This document shows positions 1-7,318 of a stretch of DNA of 15,278 bases, in pieces. The translations under genes and the position numbers were made by a program. Source of the stretch: UBA1479 sp964012715 (GTDB taxonomy: Bacteria; Pseudomonadota; Alphaproteobacteria; Rhodospirillales; Casp-alpha2); the NCBI GenBank assembly GCA_964012715.1, contig CAXGUG010000087.1, forward strand, positions 1-15,278. The letters run 5' to 3'. Position 1 is the stretch's first letter. Each line of letters begins with the position of its first letter. The notes under the pieces were generated by a model. It was not told where the DNA came from. It made no database searches and was given only the letters and a program-made list of their open reading frames with translations.

Positions 1-122
1 TCGACCTTGACCACGTCGGCCCCCAGGTCGGCCAACAACGAGCCGGTGAACGGCCCCGCCGCGAACTGACACAACTCCAACACGCGAAGGCCCTCAAGCG
101 GGCTGCCCTGCGGCACGATCAT
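1..122 (-). CDS. CaiB/BaiF family CoA-transferase, N-terminal fragment (cut by window edge)
   Basis: Only the first 40 codons are present; the gene runs off the left edge. Reading from the ATG at 122 gives a start MIVPQGSPLEGLRVLEL, then CQFAAGPFTGSLLADLGADVV. This matches the N-terminus of family III (formyl-CoA transferase type) CoA-transferases, where an L-x-G-[IL]-[KR]-V-[LV]-[ED] strand is followed by A-G-P-x-x-x-x-x-L-A-D-x-G-A-[DE]-V-[IV]-K-[IV]-E. Such enzymes move CoA between acyl-CoA donors and carboxylic acids in the cytoplasm. The substrate cannot be judged from this fragment, because the catalytic Asp lies beyond the edge. The gene diverges from the YrdC-like gene across 235 bp. 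No good Shine-Dalgarno is obvious before the chosen ATG, but it is the first in-frame ATG before the conserved region. Confidence 0.8.
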   Translation of the reverse strand, partial: MIVPQGSPLEGLRVLELCQFAAGPFTGSLLADLGADVVKV

Positions 123-166
123 GGATGCTCTCCCATTCGACGCCGCCCTCTTTGCTCGGGGCGGCC

Positions 167-258
167 GATAATTATCCATGATGTATACAAGTTGAATTCA
201 TATGGTCAAGCCATGACCGGTCCACCGATCTGAAACCCGGATAAATCGTTCGTATATT
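167..258. promoter_or_regulatory. Divergent intergenic region: two short palindromes and a promoter-like pair
   Basis: The gap between the two divergent genes (123-357) is AT-rich compared with its neighbours. It holds a perfect palindrome GATAATTATC at 167-176 and a second, TGTATACA, at 182-189. Both lie just upstream of the CoA-transferase. The second resembles the GTATAC-centred sites of many GntR-family regulators, which is inference only. For the plus-strand gene, CTGAAA (230-235) and TATATT (253-258) are spaced by 17 bp, a plausible sigma-70 pair giving a leader of about 90 nt. For the minus-strand gene, TTGACC (209-204) stands 16 bp before TATACA (187-182), overlapping the second palindrome. 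None of this is proven. Confidence 0.35.
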
Positions 259-357
259 TCTATTTGTTCAATCACTGATGACGTGGTGCACTGTCGGCAT
301 CGAAACGGACCGCGTTACCGACGGCCCGGCAAAATTCAAAACGCGAGAGAACCACCC

Positions 358-1059
358 ATGACCAACGCCCCCACGACCGATAATCCCATCGGCCACGACG
401 TCGAACGCGAAGCCCGCGAGGTGCTGGACGTGCTCGACGGCGGCGGCATCGCGATCATTCCGCTGAACGTCGCCTACGCCATCCTGGGCCGCACGGAACA
501 GGCGATCCGCCGGATTTTCGAATTGAAGAAGCGCAGCTATGAAAAGCCGTCGGGCATGTTCGGCTGCGCCGCCGCCTCGGCCGACCTGCACATCATGAGC
601 GACGAAGCCTGCGCCATCCGCCAGGCCCTGATCGAAGACGCCAACCTGCCGTTTTCCATCGTCGCCGATTACCGCAAGGATCATTCCCTGCTCGCCAATG
701 TCGAGCCGTTCGTGCTGGAAACCAGCACAAAGGGGCCGACCATGGACATGCTGCTGAACGCCGGACCGCTGCACAACGCCCTGGCCGAACTGAGCCACCG
801 CGAAGGCAAGCCTGTGTTCGGGTCCAGCGCCAACCAGTCGCTGTCCGGCTCGAAATACACGGTCGCCGAGATCGAACCGGAACTGGTTTCGGCGGTCGAC
901 ATCGTGATCGACCATGGCCGCTGCCGCGACGCCAACGACAAGGGCCTGTCGTCGACCATCATCGATTTCCGTGACTTCAAGGTCGTCCGCGCCGGCTGCC
1001 GGTTCGACGAAATCTCCACCTTCCTGAACGACCGTTTCGGGCGCGCCCTCGCGGCCTGA
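358..1059 (+). CDS. Divergent YrdC/Sua5-fold domain protein (233 aa)
   Basis: A single-domain protein of the Sua5/YciO/YrdC/YwlC family. Family hallmarks that can be seen are a basic patch KKRSYEKP (residues 57-64), a serine-rich stretch GSSANQSLSG (155-164, like the family S-A-N-x-S-G) and SSTIIDF (198-204, like P-S-T-[IV]-V-D). The family's usual early P-T-[DE]-T-x-Y-G-L motif is replaced by PLNVAYAI (35-42), so I do not call it the housekeeping t6A enzyme TsaC. The start at 358 is chosen because an upstream ATG at 283 adds 25 residues of arginine-rich, non-conserved sequence, while GAGAGA lies about 8 nt before 358. It diverges from a CoA-transferase gene and ends at a strong terminator, so it is probably transcribed alone. 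It may bind nucleotide or acyl/carbamoyl groups; its true role is unknown. Confidence 0.75.
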   Translation: MTNAPTTDNPIGHDVEREAREVLDVLDGGGIAIIPLNVAYAILGRTEQAIRRIFELKKRSYEKPSGMFGCAAASADLHIMSDEACAIRQALIEDANLPFSIVADYRKDHSLLANVEPFVLETSTKGPTMDMLLNAGPLHNALAELSHREGKPVFGSSANQSLSGSKYTVAEIEPELVSAVDIVIDHGRCRDANDKGLSSTIIDFRDFKVVRAGCRFDEISTFLNDRFGRALAA

Positions 1060-1070
1060 TCGGCAAATGA

Positions 1071-1103
1071 AAAGCGCGCCCCAGGGAGACCGGGGCGCGC
1101 TTT
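1071..1103. terminator. Bidirectional rho-independent terminator between convergent genes
   Basis: A 12-bp perfect stem, AAAGCGCGCCCC (1071-1082) against GGGGCGCGCTTT (1092-1103), encloses a 9-nt loop. T-rich sequence (CCGCTTTT) follows on the plus side. The stem's own A and T runs supply U tracts in both directions. It lies 12 nt after the stop of the YrdC-like gene and 21 nt beyond the stop of the convergent TonB receptor gene, so it can serve both. Confidence 0.88.
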
Positions 1104-1123
1104 CCGCTTTTGCTAGGCGGGAC

Positions 1124-3211
1124 CTACCATTCGGCGCGCATGCCGACGAAGACCGCACGGCCCGTTCCCGGCTCAAAGAACGCCGAGGTCGAGGACGCTG
1201 TCGCTGCGATCGACGCGCTGGCGATGTATTTCTCGTCCAGCAGGTTGCGGGCATCCAGGTACAACGACACCTTGTCGTTCACATCATAGCCGGCCTTGAA
1301 CCCGAACAAGGCGTAGGACTTGGTCGAGACCGTGTTGGCGTTATCCACGAAATAGGCCTGGGGCACCCATTCCATGTTCGGCCCGGCGTAGAAGCCGGCG
1401 GGGTGCTTGTATAGAACCTCGGCCCGGATGAAGTGCCGGGGCGCGCCCGGCAGTTCGTTGTCGCCCCAGGTGGTATCGCCGTCGAACGTAAAGTCGTTGA
1501 AGGTGTAGGCCGCGTTCAGCCACAGGCTGTCGGCTTTCTCGCCTTTCTCGACCAAGCCCTTCATGAAGGCCCAGCCAACACCGGCTTCAATCCCCTGGTG
1601 GATCGTCTTGTCCGCGTTCGTGACCTGATAATTGCCGCCGCCGAGATCGAAGTACTGGAATTCGTTCCGCAAATGGGCACGGTACAGGGCCAGGTCCCAG
1701 GTCAGGTTCGGCTTGCGGCCACGGGTCCCGATTTCCAGCGTCGTCGCTTCCTGCGCCTCGGTCGTGGCCAGGGTCGCGTTGGTGAAGTTCAACTCGGAAA
1801 AGGTCGGGGCCTCGCTGCTGCGCGACAGGTTCGAGAACACCTGCCATTCCGGATCGACCTGCCACAATAGGCCGACCTTGGGATTGATCAGGGTGTATTC
1901 GTTCTCGCCCGAGGTATCGGTCGCGTTGTCGAACCGATCAGTCCGCCTGCGCAGCGCGTGCACGGCTTGCAGGCCCGCGACCACGGTCACGTCGGGAACG
2001 ACCTCCAGCGCGTTTTCGCCGTAAGCGATGTAGTTGACCGCGCGATCCGCCGAAGCCGAGACCCGCGCCCCCTTGTTCCCGCCGACGTTGGTCGAATGGG
2101 TGTTGTCGACCCAGCCGCCGGAAATGGTCACACCCAGGGTCAGGCGGTTCGCCATGCCCGCGATATCCCGCTCGTCGACCGCGCGACCGTAAGCCCCGAA
2201 GTCGTGATAGGTGTAATCGAGCACCTGATAGATCGGGTGTTGCAGGCGTTTGCGCAGCGCATATCCACCGGCTTCGAAGGTCGTATCGCCCAGCTTCATG
2301 CTGGTCTTGTTCGACAGCCGCATGGATTCGATGTTGCGCTGATAATTCAGGTTCAGGTTCCCCGCGGCGGCGGCCTTGGGGTCGGTCAGGGCCTGGGTCT
2401 TGGTTACCGATCCGGGAATGTGCTGATGAATGTCGGCCATCGACAGATAGAACCGCGTTTCCAGATCTTCATTGATCCGCCATCCCGCGTTGCCCGACGC
2501 GCGATAGGAATAGCCGCCGCTGTGATCGCGGAACCCTTCCTGTTGCAGGCGCGCGACGGTCAGATAGGCATCGAAGTCATCGACCACCCCGGCGGCGCTG
2601 AACTGCTGCCGGTTGAAGCCGAAACTGCCCAGGTCGAGGCGGGCCTGAAAGGCCGGAGCGTCGTGCCCCGTCGGCGATACGAAGTTGATCGCCCCGCCCA
2701 ACGTATTCGCGCCGTAGCGCAGGCCGTTGGCCCCTTTATAGACCTCGACATAGCGATAGGCCGTCGGATCCAGTTCCTGAAAATCGGTGCTGCCATCCGC
2801 GGAATTGATCGGCACGCCGTCCTGGTACATCTGGATGCCGCGCATGTGGAAGTTCCGCGACAGCCCCGATCCGCGGATCGACAGGCGCGTGTCTTCGCCC
2901 CATTTGGGCTGCACGAACACGCCCGGGGTGTATTCCAACACATCCTTAAGCGTTTGCGCCGCGGTGTCCTTCCAGACCGTGTCGGGCACGACTTCGACCG
3001 CACCCGGCGTCTGTTGGATCAATTTTTCCGCCCCCGACGTGGTCGGTACGATCAGGGAGGGTTCGGCCTGACCGCTGACCGTCACGGTCGGCAGTTCCAC
3101 CGGCTCTTTCGTGGCGTCCTGGGCCAGGGCGGGGGTGGCCGCGATCAGGGCCACGGCCAGGGTTGCGGCGGCGCCATTGGCTGTCCGCGCGTTTCGATAA
3201 GTCATCTTCAT
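1124..3211 (-). CDS. TonB-dependent outer-membrane receptor (695 aa), copper-operon context
   Basis: A full-length TonB-dependent receptor. An N-terminal signal peptide has a hydrophobic core at about residues 13-29 and a likely cleavage after ALA30. A TonB-box-like PTVTVSG lies at 41-47. A plug domain follows (about 66-180) with LSIRGSG, MYQDGVPI and YGANTLGGAINFVSP motifs. The rest is a beta-barrel ending in a terminal Trp, as outer-membrane barrels often do. The plug resembles FecA and YncD/PqqU type receptors; substrate cannot be read from sequence. It is the last gene of a three-gene minus-strand set, starting 18 bp after the YcnI-like gene, which suggests copper or a copper chelate; that is inference. 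AAGGA lies close before the ATG at 3211; an ATG two codons later (3205) has better spacing and is an alternative start. A terminator follows. Confidence 0.92.
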   Translation of the reverse strand: MKMTYRNARTANGAAATLAVALIAATPALAQDATKEPVELPTVTVSGQAEPSLIVPTTSGAEKLIQQTPGAVEVVPDTVWKDTAAQTLKDVLEYTPGVFVQPKWGEDTRLSIRGSGLSRNFHMRGIQMYQDGVPINSADGSTDFQELDPTAYRYVEVYKGANGLRYGANTLGGAINFVSPTGHDAPAFQARLDLGSFGFNRQQFSAAGVVDDFDAYLTVARLQQEGFRDHSGGYSYRASGNAGWRINEDLETRFYLSMADIHQHIPGSVTKTQALTDPKAAAAGNLNLNYQRNIESMRLSNKTSMKLGDTTFEAGGYALRKRLQHPIYQVLDYTYHDFGAYGRAVDERDIAGMANRLTLGVTISGGWVDNTHSTNVGGNKGARVSASADRAVNYIAYGENALEVVPDVTVVAGLQAVHALRRRTDRFDNATDTSGENEYTLINPKVGLLWQVDPEWQVFSNLSRSSEAPTFSELNFTNATLATTEAQEATTLEIGTRGRKPNLTWDLALYRAHLRNEFQYFDLGGGNYQVTNADKTIHQGIEAGVGWAFMKGLVEKGEKADSLWLNAAYTFNDFTFDGDTTWGDNELPGAPRHFIRAEVLYKHPAGFYAGPNMEWVPQAYFVDNANTVSTKSYALFGFKAGYDVNDKVSLYLDARNLLDEKYIASASIAATASSTSAFFEPGTGRAVFVGMRAEW

Positions 3212-3229
3212 TATTCCTTGGGGTCCGGG

Positions 3230-3760
3230 TTATTTCTTCGGGATCAGGCGCAGGCGCGGCGCGGGCGATTTCAGCTCGTGCCAAGCCTGTCCGGGGCCCG
3301 GAATTTCGGACCAGTCGCGCTCTCCGGTTTCGCACTTCTGGCGGACCGGAAAATTCAGGAAGCCGTCCGGCGCCGTGCCGGGCAGCTTCAATTGCAAGGC
3401 GAATTCATCGAAGAACTCACTGGGCAAGGGCCCACCCCGCCAGGTCACGCGGGCGACCCGTTCGTCGATCGTGTGGCCGTGCGGCCCGGCGACGGGCTGG
3501 GCGAGCTTTTCCCGCTCGATGGTGACCTGCCAGCCCGCCTTGGGCTGGGGCCGGACGCTCAGGATGCTGGGCGGGATGGAAACGGTGACGGCGACCGTCG
3601 CCGCCCCCATGCATCCGTGACCGACGCGAAAAGTTCCTTTGAAATAACTGCCCGCGGGGGCTTCCCGGGGATCGATAACGACATGCGCCTGGGCGCTGCC
3701 GGCGGCAGCACAGGCAAGGGCCGCGGCGCAAAGCACCGCCGGCACAATACGAGAGGACAT
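3230..3760 (-). CDS. YcnI-like DUF1775 periplasmic protein, putative copper-binding (176 aa)
   Basis: A secreted protein of the YcnI/DUF1775 family. A signal peptide (1-25, ending GSAQA) precedes HVVIDPREAPAGS, so cleavage would expose His26 as the mature N-terminus, with Glu33 seven residues on. In Bacillus YcnI the mature N-terminal His together with a Glu forms a copper-binding brace, so copper binding in the periplasm is a reasonable prediction. Other family features are the HGC at 48-50 and a second Cys at 143, with WSEIPGPG near the end. Length is typical for the single-domain form; no PCuAC domain is fused. GAGG lies 6 nt before the ATG, supporting the start. It sits between the DUF2946 gene (72 bp upstream) and the TonB receptor gene (18 bp downstream), likely in one transcript. 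Confidence 0.9.
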   Translation of the reverse strand: MSSRIVPAVLCAAALACAAAGSAQAHVVIDPREAPAGSYFKGTFRVGHGCMGAATVAVTVSIPPSILSVRPQPKAGWQVTIEREKLAQPVAGPHGHTIDERVARVTWRGGPLPSEFFDEFALQLKLPGTAPDGFLNFPVRQKCETGERDWSEIPGPGQAWHELKSPAPRLRLIPKK

Positions 3761-3832
3761 GGCAAACCTCGATATTCGGATAGATCGACAGGCAGGATCG
3801 CGCGGTGCGCAATCTGCCGGTTCAGATTTAGA

Positions 3833-4261
3833 TCAACCGAAAACGAGGGGTGGTGCGCGGGAACCGAGGGTCGGACCGGCGCGGCGTACCGTAACGATAC
3901 GATCGCGGACAACTACATTCTCAACATGAACGACCGGGGCATTGAGCACCGGCATCGTCGGCAGGGCCGCCGCCTGGGCCGCGACCTTGAAAAACGGACA
4001 GCTGAATTGACCGGGGGATTGGGAATCGTCCGATTGCCCGGGGTCGACCTGACGGCCCGATTCATCGACGGTGATCGTCTTGAACCCGCTGCCCGTACAA
4101 ATGACGACTTCGTATTGCCCGGATTTCAGCGCCCCGACATCGGGCATGAAGCCCGCCGGGATGGTCAGCTGCAGGGCGAACAGGACCAGCGCCACGCACG
4201 AAAATGCGCGGCGTGCGCGTGAACGCAGCTGCCTGAACCCCCATCTGTTCATGACCAACAT
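3833..4261 (-). CDS. DUF2946-like small membrane-anchored protein (142 aa)
   Basis: A short protein with one N-terminal hydrophobic segment (about residues 20-38) after a basic stretch (RSRARR), then IPAGFMPD (34-41), VVICTGSG (52-59) and CPFF (88-91). An N-terminal helix leading into P-A-G-[FY]-M-P, then an I-C-T strand and a C-P-F motif, is the pattern of DUF2946 proteins, which often occur beside copper-related TonB receptors and YcnI or PCuAC genes. The two Cys (55 and 88) are the obvious candidates for metal or thiol chemistry. Start choice is uncertain: ATG 4261 has GGTGA only 4 nt upstream, an in-frame TTG precedes it, and ATG 4252 would start at MNRWGF. It is the first gene of the putative copper set, 60 bp after the preceding gene. 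Confidence 0.75.
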   Translation of the reverse strand: MLVMNRWGFRQLRSRARRAFSCVALVLFALQLTIPAGFMPDVGALKSGQYEVVICTGSGFKTITVDESGRQVDPGQSDDSQSPGQFSCPFFKVAAQAAALPTMPVLNAPVVHVENVVVRDRIVTVRRAGPTLGSRAPPLVFG

Positions 4262-4279
4262 CAAATCACCGGGGCAATA

Positions 4280-4300
4280 ACCTGTCCAGGCGATTCAGGT
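4280..4300 (-). promoter_or_regulatory. 21-bp palindrome upstream of the copper-type operon, CueR-like layout
   Basis: An inverted repeat ACCTG-N11-CAGGT spans exactly 21 bp in the short gap before the DUF2946 gene. CueR/MerR-type operators have ACCT...AGGT ends at this same size and sit between a TTGACC-like -35 and the -10. On the minus strand CCGACC (4303-4298) overlaps the left arm as a weak -35, with TATTGC 18 bp on as a very weak -10. The arms are only 5 bp and the -10 would leave a very short leader, so this is a lead rather than a call. Confidence 0.3.
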
Positions 4301-4321
4301 CGGGAAAGGCGTCCCCTGGGA

Positions 4322-5887
4322 TTAGCTGCCGTCGTCGCGCCAATCGATCCGGTACAGGTCGAAGCGCCGGTCCTTCAGGTTTTGCACGGTGCCGCTGGCC
4401 CGCGCCGCCTTCAGGCTATCCAGGCGCAGATCGGCAAAGGCGACCATTTCCACGTTGGGCGTGGTATCGGCGGCGACGCCGTCGCGGGCGAAGGCCACGT
4501 CGCAAGGCGTCAGGATGCAGCTCTGCGCGTACTGGATATCCATGTTGTCGACGTTGGGCAGGTTACCGACGTTGCCCGCCATGACGACATACATCTGGTT
4601 TTCCACCGCCCGCGCCTGGGCACAGTAGCGCACGCGGGTATAGCCCTGACGCTCATCCGTGCAGAACGGCACGAACAAAATCTGCGCTCCCTGGTCGACC
4701 AGATGGCGGGCTAGTTCCGGGAATTCGCAGTCGTAGCAGATGTTGACGCCGATCGGTCCGCAGTCGGTCATGATCGTCGACACCTCGGACGCCCCTTCGA
4801 CATGCCACCAATAGCGTTCGTTGGGCGTCGGGTGGATCTTGGCCTGGCGATGGATCGAGCCGTCACGCAGACAGACGTAGCAGATGTTCAGGATGTCGCC
4901 GTTTTCATCCATCGTCGGGTGGGAACCGCCGATGATGTTGATGTTGTAGCTGACGGCCAGACCGCTCAGCAGTTCCTTCAACGGCTCGGTATAACGCGTC
5001 AGATGGGCGATGGCTTCGGACGCGGGAATTTGCTCGTTCTCGATCGACAGCAATTGCAGGGTGAACAACTCCGGGAACAGGACGAAGTCGGCTTTGTAGT
5101 CGGCGACCACGTCGACGAAGTATTCGACCTGGGTCGCGAATTCCTCGAACGAGGCGACCCGGCGCTGCTGATACTGGACCAGGCTGACCCGCACCGTATC
5201 GACCGGGCGGCGGCGTTGGCGCGAGGATACCGGCTCGGGCGCGTTGTACTTTGGATTGCGCCACACCAAGTGCGCCGCATGCCCACCGGATTCCCGGTCG
5301 GACGGCAAGTAGTTTTCCAGGACGCCGACGACTTCGAACCCGGTACGCAGCTGAAACCCCAGGACGGAATCGCGCAATTTACGTTCGGCCACGGCTTCGA
5401 TATAGGCCATGGGCGAGCCGACCTTTTTCGACCGCCGGGCGTATCCGGGGATGCGCCCACCGAACACGATGCCTTTCAGATGCTGTTCCGTGGCCAGGGC
5501 TTTACGCGCTGCATAGAGGCGCTGGCCGATCCGCAGGCCCCGGAATTCGGGATCGACGAAGACCTCCATCCCATACAGCCATTCCCCGTCCGGATCATGG
5601 CGCGCGGCAAAGCCGTTGCCGGTGATCTGGGTCCAGGTATGGGCCTTGAACGCCAAGGCTTCGCCGATCCGGAAGGTCGCGCAATAGCCGACGATCTGGT
5701 CTTCGTAGACCGCGACGAACTGCCCTTGGGGGAAGTTGTTGATCTGGCCGCGCAGTTGGTCAGCCTTATAGGGCTCCAACTGCGGGTAGACCTTGCGATA
5801 GAGCCGCCTGATCGCCTCGACATCCGATAGCCGCGCATGGCGGACGATCAGCTTGGCTTTGGCTTCGATGGTGGCTCCGGTCGGCAT
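4322..5887 (-). CDS. Bifunctional GNAT acetyltransferase / carbon-nitrogen hydrolase, YhcX-like (521 aa)
   Basis: A two-domain fusion. Residues about 13-200 form a GNAT N-acetyltransferase: LIVRHARLSDVEAIRRLY opens the fold and RGLRIG (116-121) is the acetyl-CoA pyrophosphate loop. Residues about 231-515 form a nitrilase-superfamily hydrolase with the full Glu-Lys-Cys triad: E273 in FPELF, K350 in RQAKIHP and C384 in NICYDCEFPE. The order and total length match the Bacillus YhcX type, whose substrate is not settled. It should act in the cytoplasm, hydrolysing an amide or nitrile and possibly acetylating an amine. The start at 5887 is fixed by GGAGG 7 nt upstream; the frame stays open further upstream but overlaps the aminotransferase gene. 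It follows the aminotransferase by 19 bp, so both are probably co-transcribed and may share a pathway. Confidence 0.9.
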   Translation of the reverse strand: MPTGATIEAKAKLIVRHARLSDVEAIRRLYRKVYPQLEPYKADQLRGQINNFPQGQFVAVYEDQIVGYCATFRIGEALAFKAHTWTQITGNGFAARHDPDGEWLYGMEVFVDPEFRGLRIGQRLYAARKALATEQHLKGIVFGGRIPGYARRSKKVGSPMAYIEAVAERKLRDSVLGFQLRTGFEVVGVLENYLPSDRESGGHAAHLVWRNPKYNAPEPVSSRQRRRPVDTVRVSLVQYQQRRVASFEEFATQVEYFVDVVADYKADFVLFPELFTLQLLSIENEQIPASEAIAHLTRYTEPLKELLSGLAVSYNINIIGGSHPTMDENGDILNICYVCLRDGSIHRQAKIHPTPNERYWWHVEGASEVSTIMTDCGPIGVNICYDCEFPELARHLVDQGAQILFVPFCTDERQGYTRVRYCAQARAVENQMYVVMAGNVGNLPNVDNMDIQYAQSCILTPCDVAFARDGVAADTTPNVEMVAFADLRLDSLKAARASGTVQNLKDRRFDLYRIDWRDDGS

Positions 5888-5906
5888 TGGATTCCTCCGT
5901 TCAGTT

Positions 5907-7115
5907 TTACCGCAAGGCGGCGCAGGCACGCTGAATACGTTCGCAGGCCTGGACCAGTTCATCGACCGAGGCCGCATAGGAGATACGGAAATAAGGCGAC
6001 ACGCCATAGGCCCCGCCATGGACCGTGGCGACGTTTTCCGTCTCCAACAGGTACATCACGAAATCGCGGTCGTTCTCGATCACCTTGCCTTCGGGCGTGG
6101 TCTTGCCAATCACCCCGGCGCAGGACGGATAGACATAGAACGCCCCCTTCGGCACGGGGCAGGAAATCCCCGGCGCCTGGTTGAGCATGGAGACGACCAG
6201 ATCGCGCCGTTCCTCGAACGATTTGGAGCGTTCGGCGACATAGTCCTGCGGCCCGTTCAGGGCGGCGACGGCGGCGGCCTGGCTGATCGACGACGCGCCG
6301 ACGGTAACCAGCGACTGCAGCTTGATCATCTGCTTGATCATGTCGGCATGGGCCCCGGCATAGCCGACGCGCCATCCGGTCATGGCATAGGCCTTGGAGA
6401 TGCCGTTGACGGTGATGGTGCGATCGAACAGCTTCGGCTCGACCTTGGCGATGGTCGCGAACTTCAAACCGTCGAAGGCGATGTGCTCGTAGATATCGTC
6501 GGCGATGATGCCGACGCGGGGGTGCTCCAACAGCACGTCGGCCAGCGCCCGCAGGTCCGCTTCCTCGTAAACCGCGCCGGTCGGGTTGTTGGGCGAATTC
6601 AGCAACAGCCAGCGGGTTTTCGGCGTGATCGCCTTCGCCAATTGGTCCGCCGTCAGCTTGAAATCCTGTTCCACGCCGCAGGGCACGATCACCGGCACGC
6701 CGCGCGCGAATTTGATCATGTCGATATAGGCGACGTAATAGGGCGCGGGCAGGATGACTTCGTCCCCATCGTCCGTCCCGGCGGTGAAGGCGTTGAAGAT
6801 CACCTGCTTGGCGCCGTTGCCGACGATGATCTGGTCGCGGGTGTACTCCAAGCCGTTCTCGCGCTTGAACTTGGCGATGATCGCGTCTTTCAGCTCGTTG
6901 GTTCCGCCGATCGGGGTATAGGCCGTCTCGCCGTTCAGCGCGGCCTGATGCGCGGCCTCGATCACGTGATCGGGGGTCGGGAAATCCGGCTGCCCGGACG
7001 ATAGGGCGATAACGTCCTTGCCCTGTTCCTTCATCTCACGGGCGCGCTGCGACATCACGGCGCTAGGCGAAGTTTCGATACGGTCCATACGGGCCGCGAA
7101 TTCCATTTTGGACAT
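5907..7115 (-). CDS. Class I PLP-dependent aminotransferase, aspartate aminotransferase type (402 aa)
   Basis: A complete fold-type I aminotransferase of the Ib aspartate aminotransferase subgroup. Landmarks are SSGQPDFPTPDHV (39-51), NSPNNPTG (173-180, cofactor and substrate Asn), ADDIYEH (205-211, the Asp pairing with the PLP pyridine nitrogen), SKAYAMTGWRVGY (240-252) with the Schiff-base Lys241, and FRISYA (376-381), whose Arg377 binds the substrate carboxylate. It exchanges amino groups between aspartate (or aromatic amino acids and prephenate in some relatives) and 2-oxoglutarate in the cytoplasm. Substrate preference cannot be decided here. AGGA lies 11 nt before the ATG at 7115; Met4 is a possible alternative. 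The gene leads a two-gene set with the GNAT-nitrilase fusion, which suggests amino acid derived metabolism. It diverges from the response-regulator gene. Confidence 0.93.
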   Translation of the reverse strand: MSKMEFAARMDRIETSPSAVMSQRAREMKEQGKDVIALSSGQPDFPTPDHVIEAAHQAALNGETAYTPIGGTNELKDAIIAKFKRENGLEYTRDQIIVGNGAKQVIFNAFTAGTDDGDEVILPAPYYVAYIDMIKFARGVPVIVPCGVEQDFKLTADQLAKAITPKTRWLLLNSPNNPTGAVYEEADLRALADVLLEHPRVGIIADDIYEHIAFDGLKFATIAKVEPKLFDRTITVNGISKAYAMTGWRVGYAGAHADMIKQMIKLQSLVTVGASSISQAAAVAALNGPQDYVAERSKSFEERRDLVVSMLNQAPGISCPVPKGAFYVYPSCAGVIGKTTPEGKVIENDRDFVMYLLETENVATVHGGAYGVSPYFRISYAASVDELVQACERIQRACAALR

Positions 7116-7318
7116 TTGGGTGTTTCCTGTCGGGGGATGCTGGAACCAACGAAAATAAGAGCGCCCATGGTCACCGATTTGACCGGGCCGTCAAGTCCCC
7201 CTGAGCACAGATGACTGAATTCGGTTGGAAAATCGTTTCAACGGACCCTCCCCACTTGGGGGTGGGGGCGAACATCGACAAGCGCTATCCGAAAGGGCCA
7301 CAACCGCCGGAGCGCCCC
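7116..7318. promoter_or_regulatory. Divergent intergenic region with an inverted repeat and a hairpin
   Basis: The 203-bp gap between the aminotransferase and response-regulator genes holds TTGAC-N6-GTCAA at 7179-7194, a symmetric site with 5-bp arms. Nearer the response-regulator start, CCCCAC (7250-7255) can pair with GTGGGG (7262-7267) around a 6-nt loop, a small hairpin that would lie in the leader. No convincing -10 box was found on either strand. An open frame from 7211 joins the response-regulator frame but looks non-coding before 7319. Confidence 0.25.

Noticed and set aside
204..218. GGTCA-N5-TGACC inverted repeat as an operator.
   Set aside because: The arms are only 5 bp, with nothing further to support it beyond its place in a promoter region.
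268..1254. A 328-codon open frame on the minus strand opposite the YrdC-like gene.
   Set aside because: It runs across a strong terminator and the 3' end of the TonB receptor gene, and the plus-strand protein has the family motifs.
1958..4222. A 754-codon open frame on the plus strand.
   Set aside because: It is antisense to the TonB receptor, YcnI-like and DUF2946 genes, which carry clear family motifs. Long antisense frames are expected at this GC content, and its protein has no recognisable domain.
5853..7004. A 383-codon open frame on the plus strand.
   Set aside because: It is antisense to the aminotransferase, which has all catalytic residues; no start signal or domain supports the shadow frame.
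7211..7318. A 36-residue N-terminal extension of the response regulator.
   Set aside because: The extension is not receiver-like, spans a GC hairpin, and a good Shine-Dalgarno precedes the ATG at 7319.
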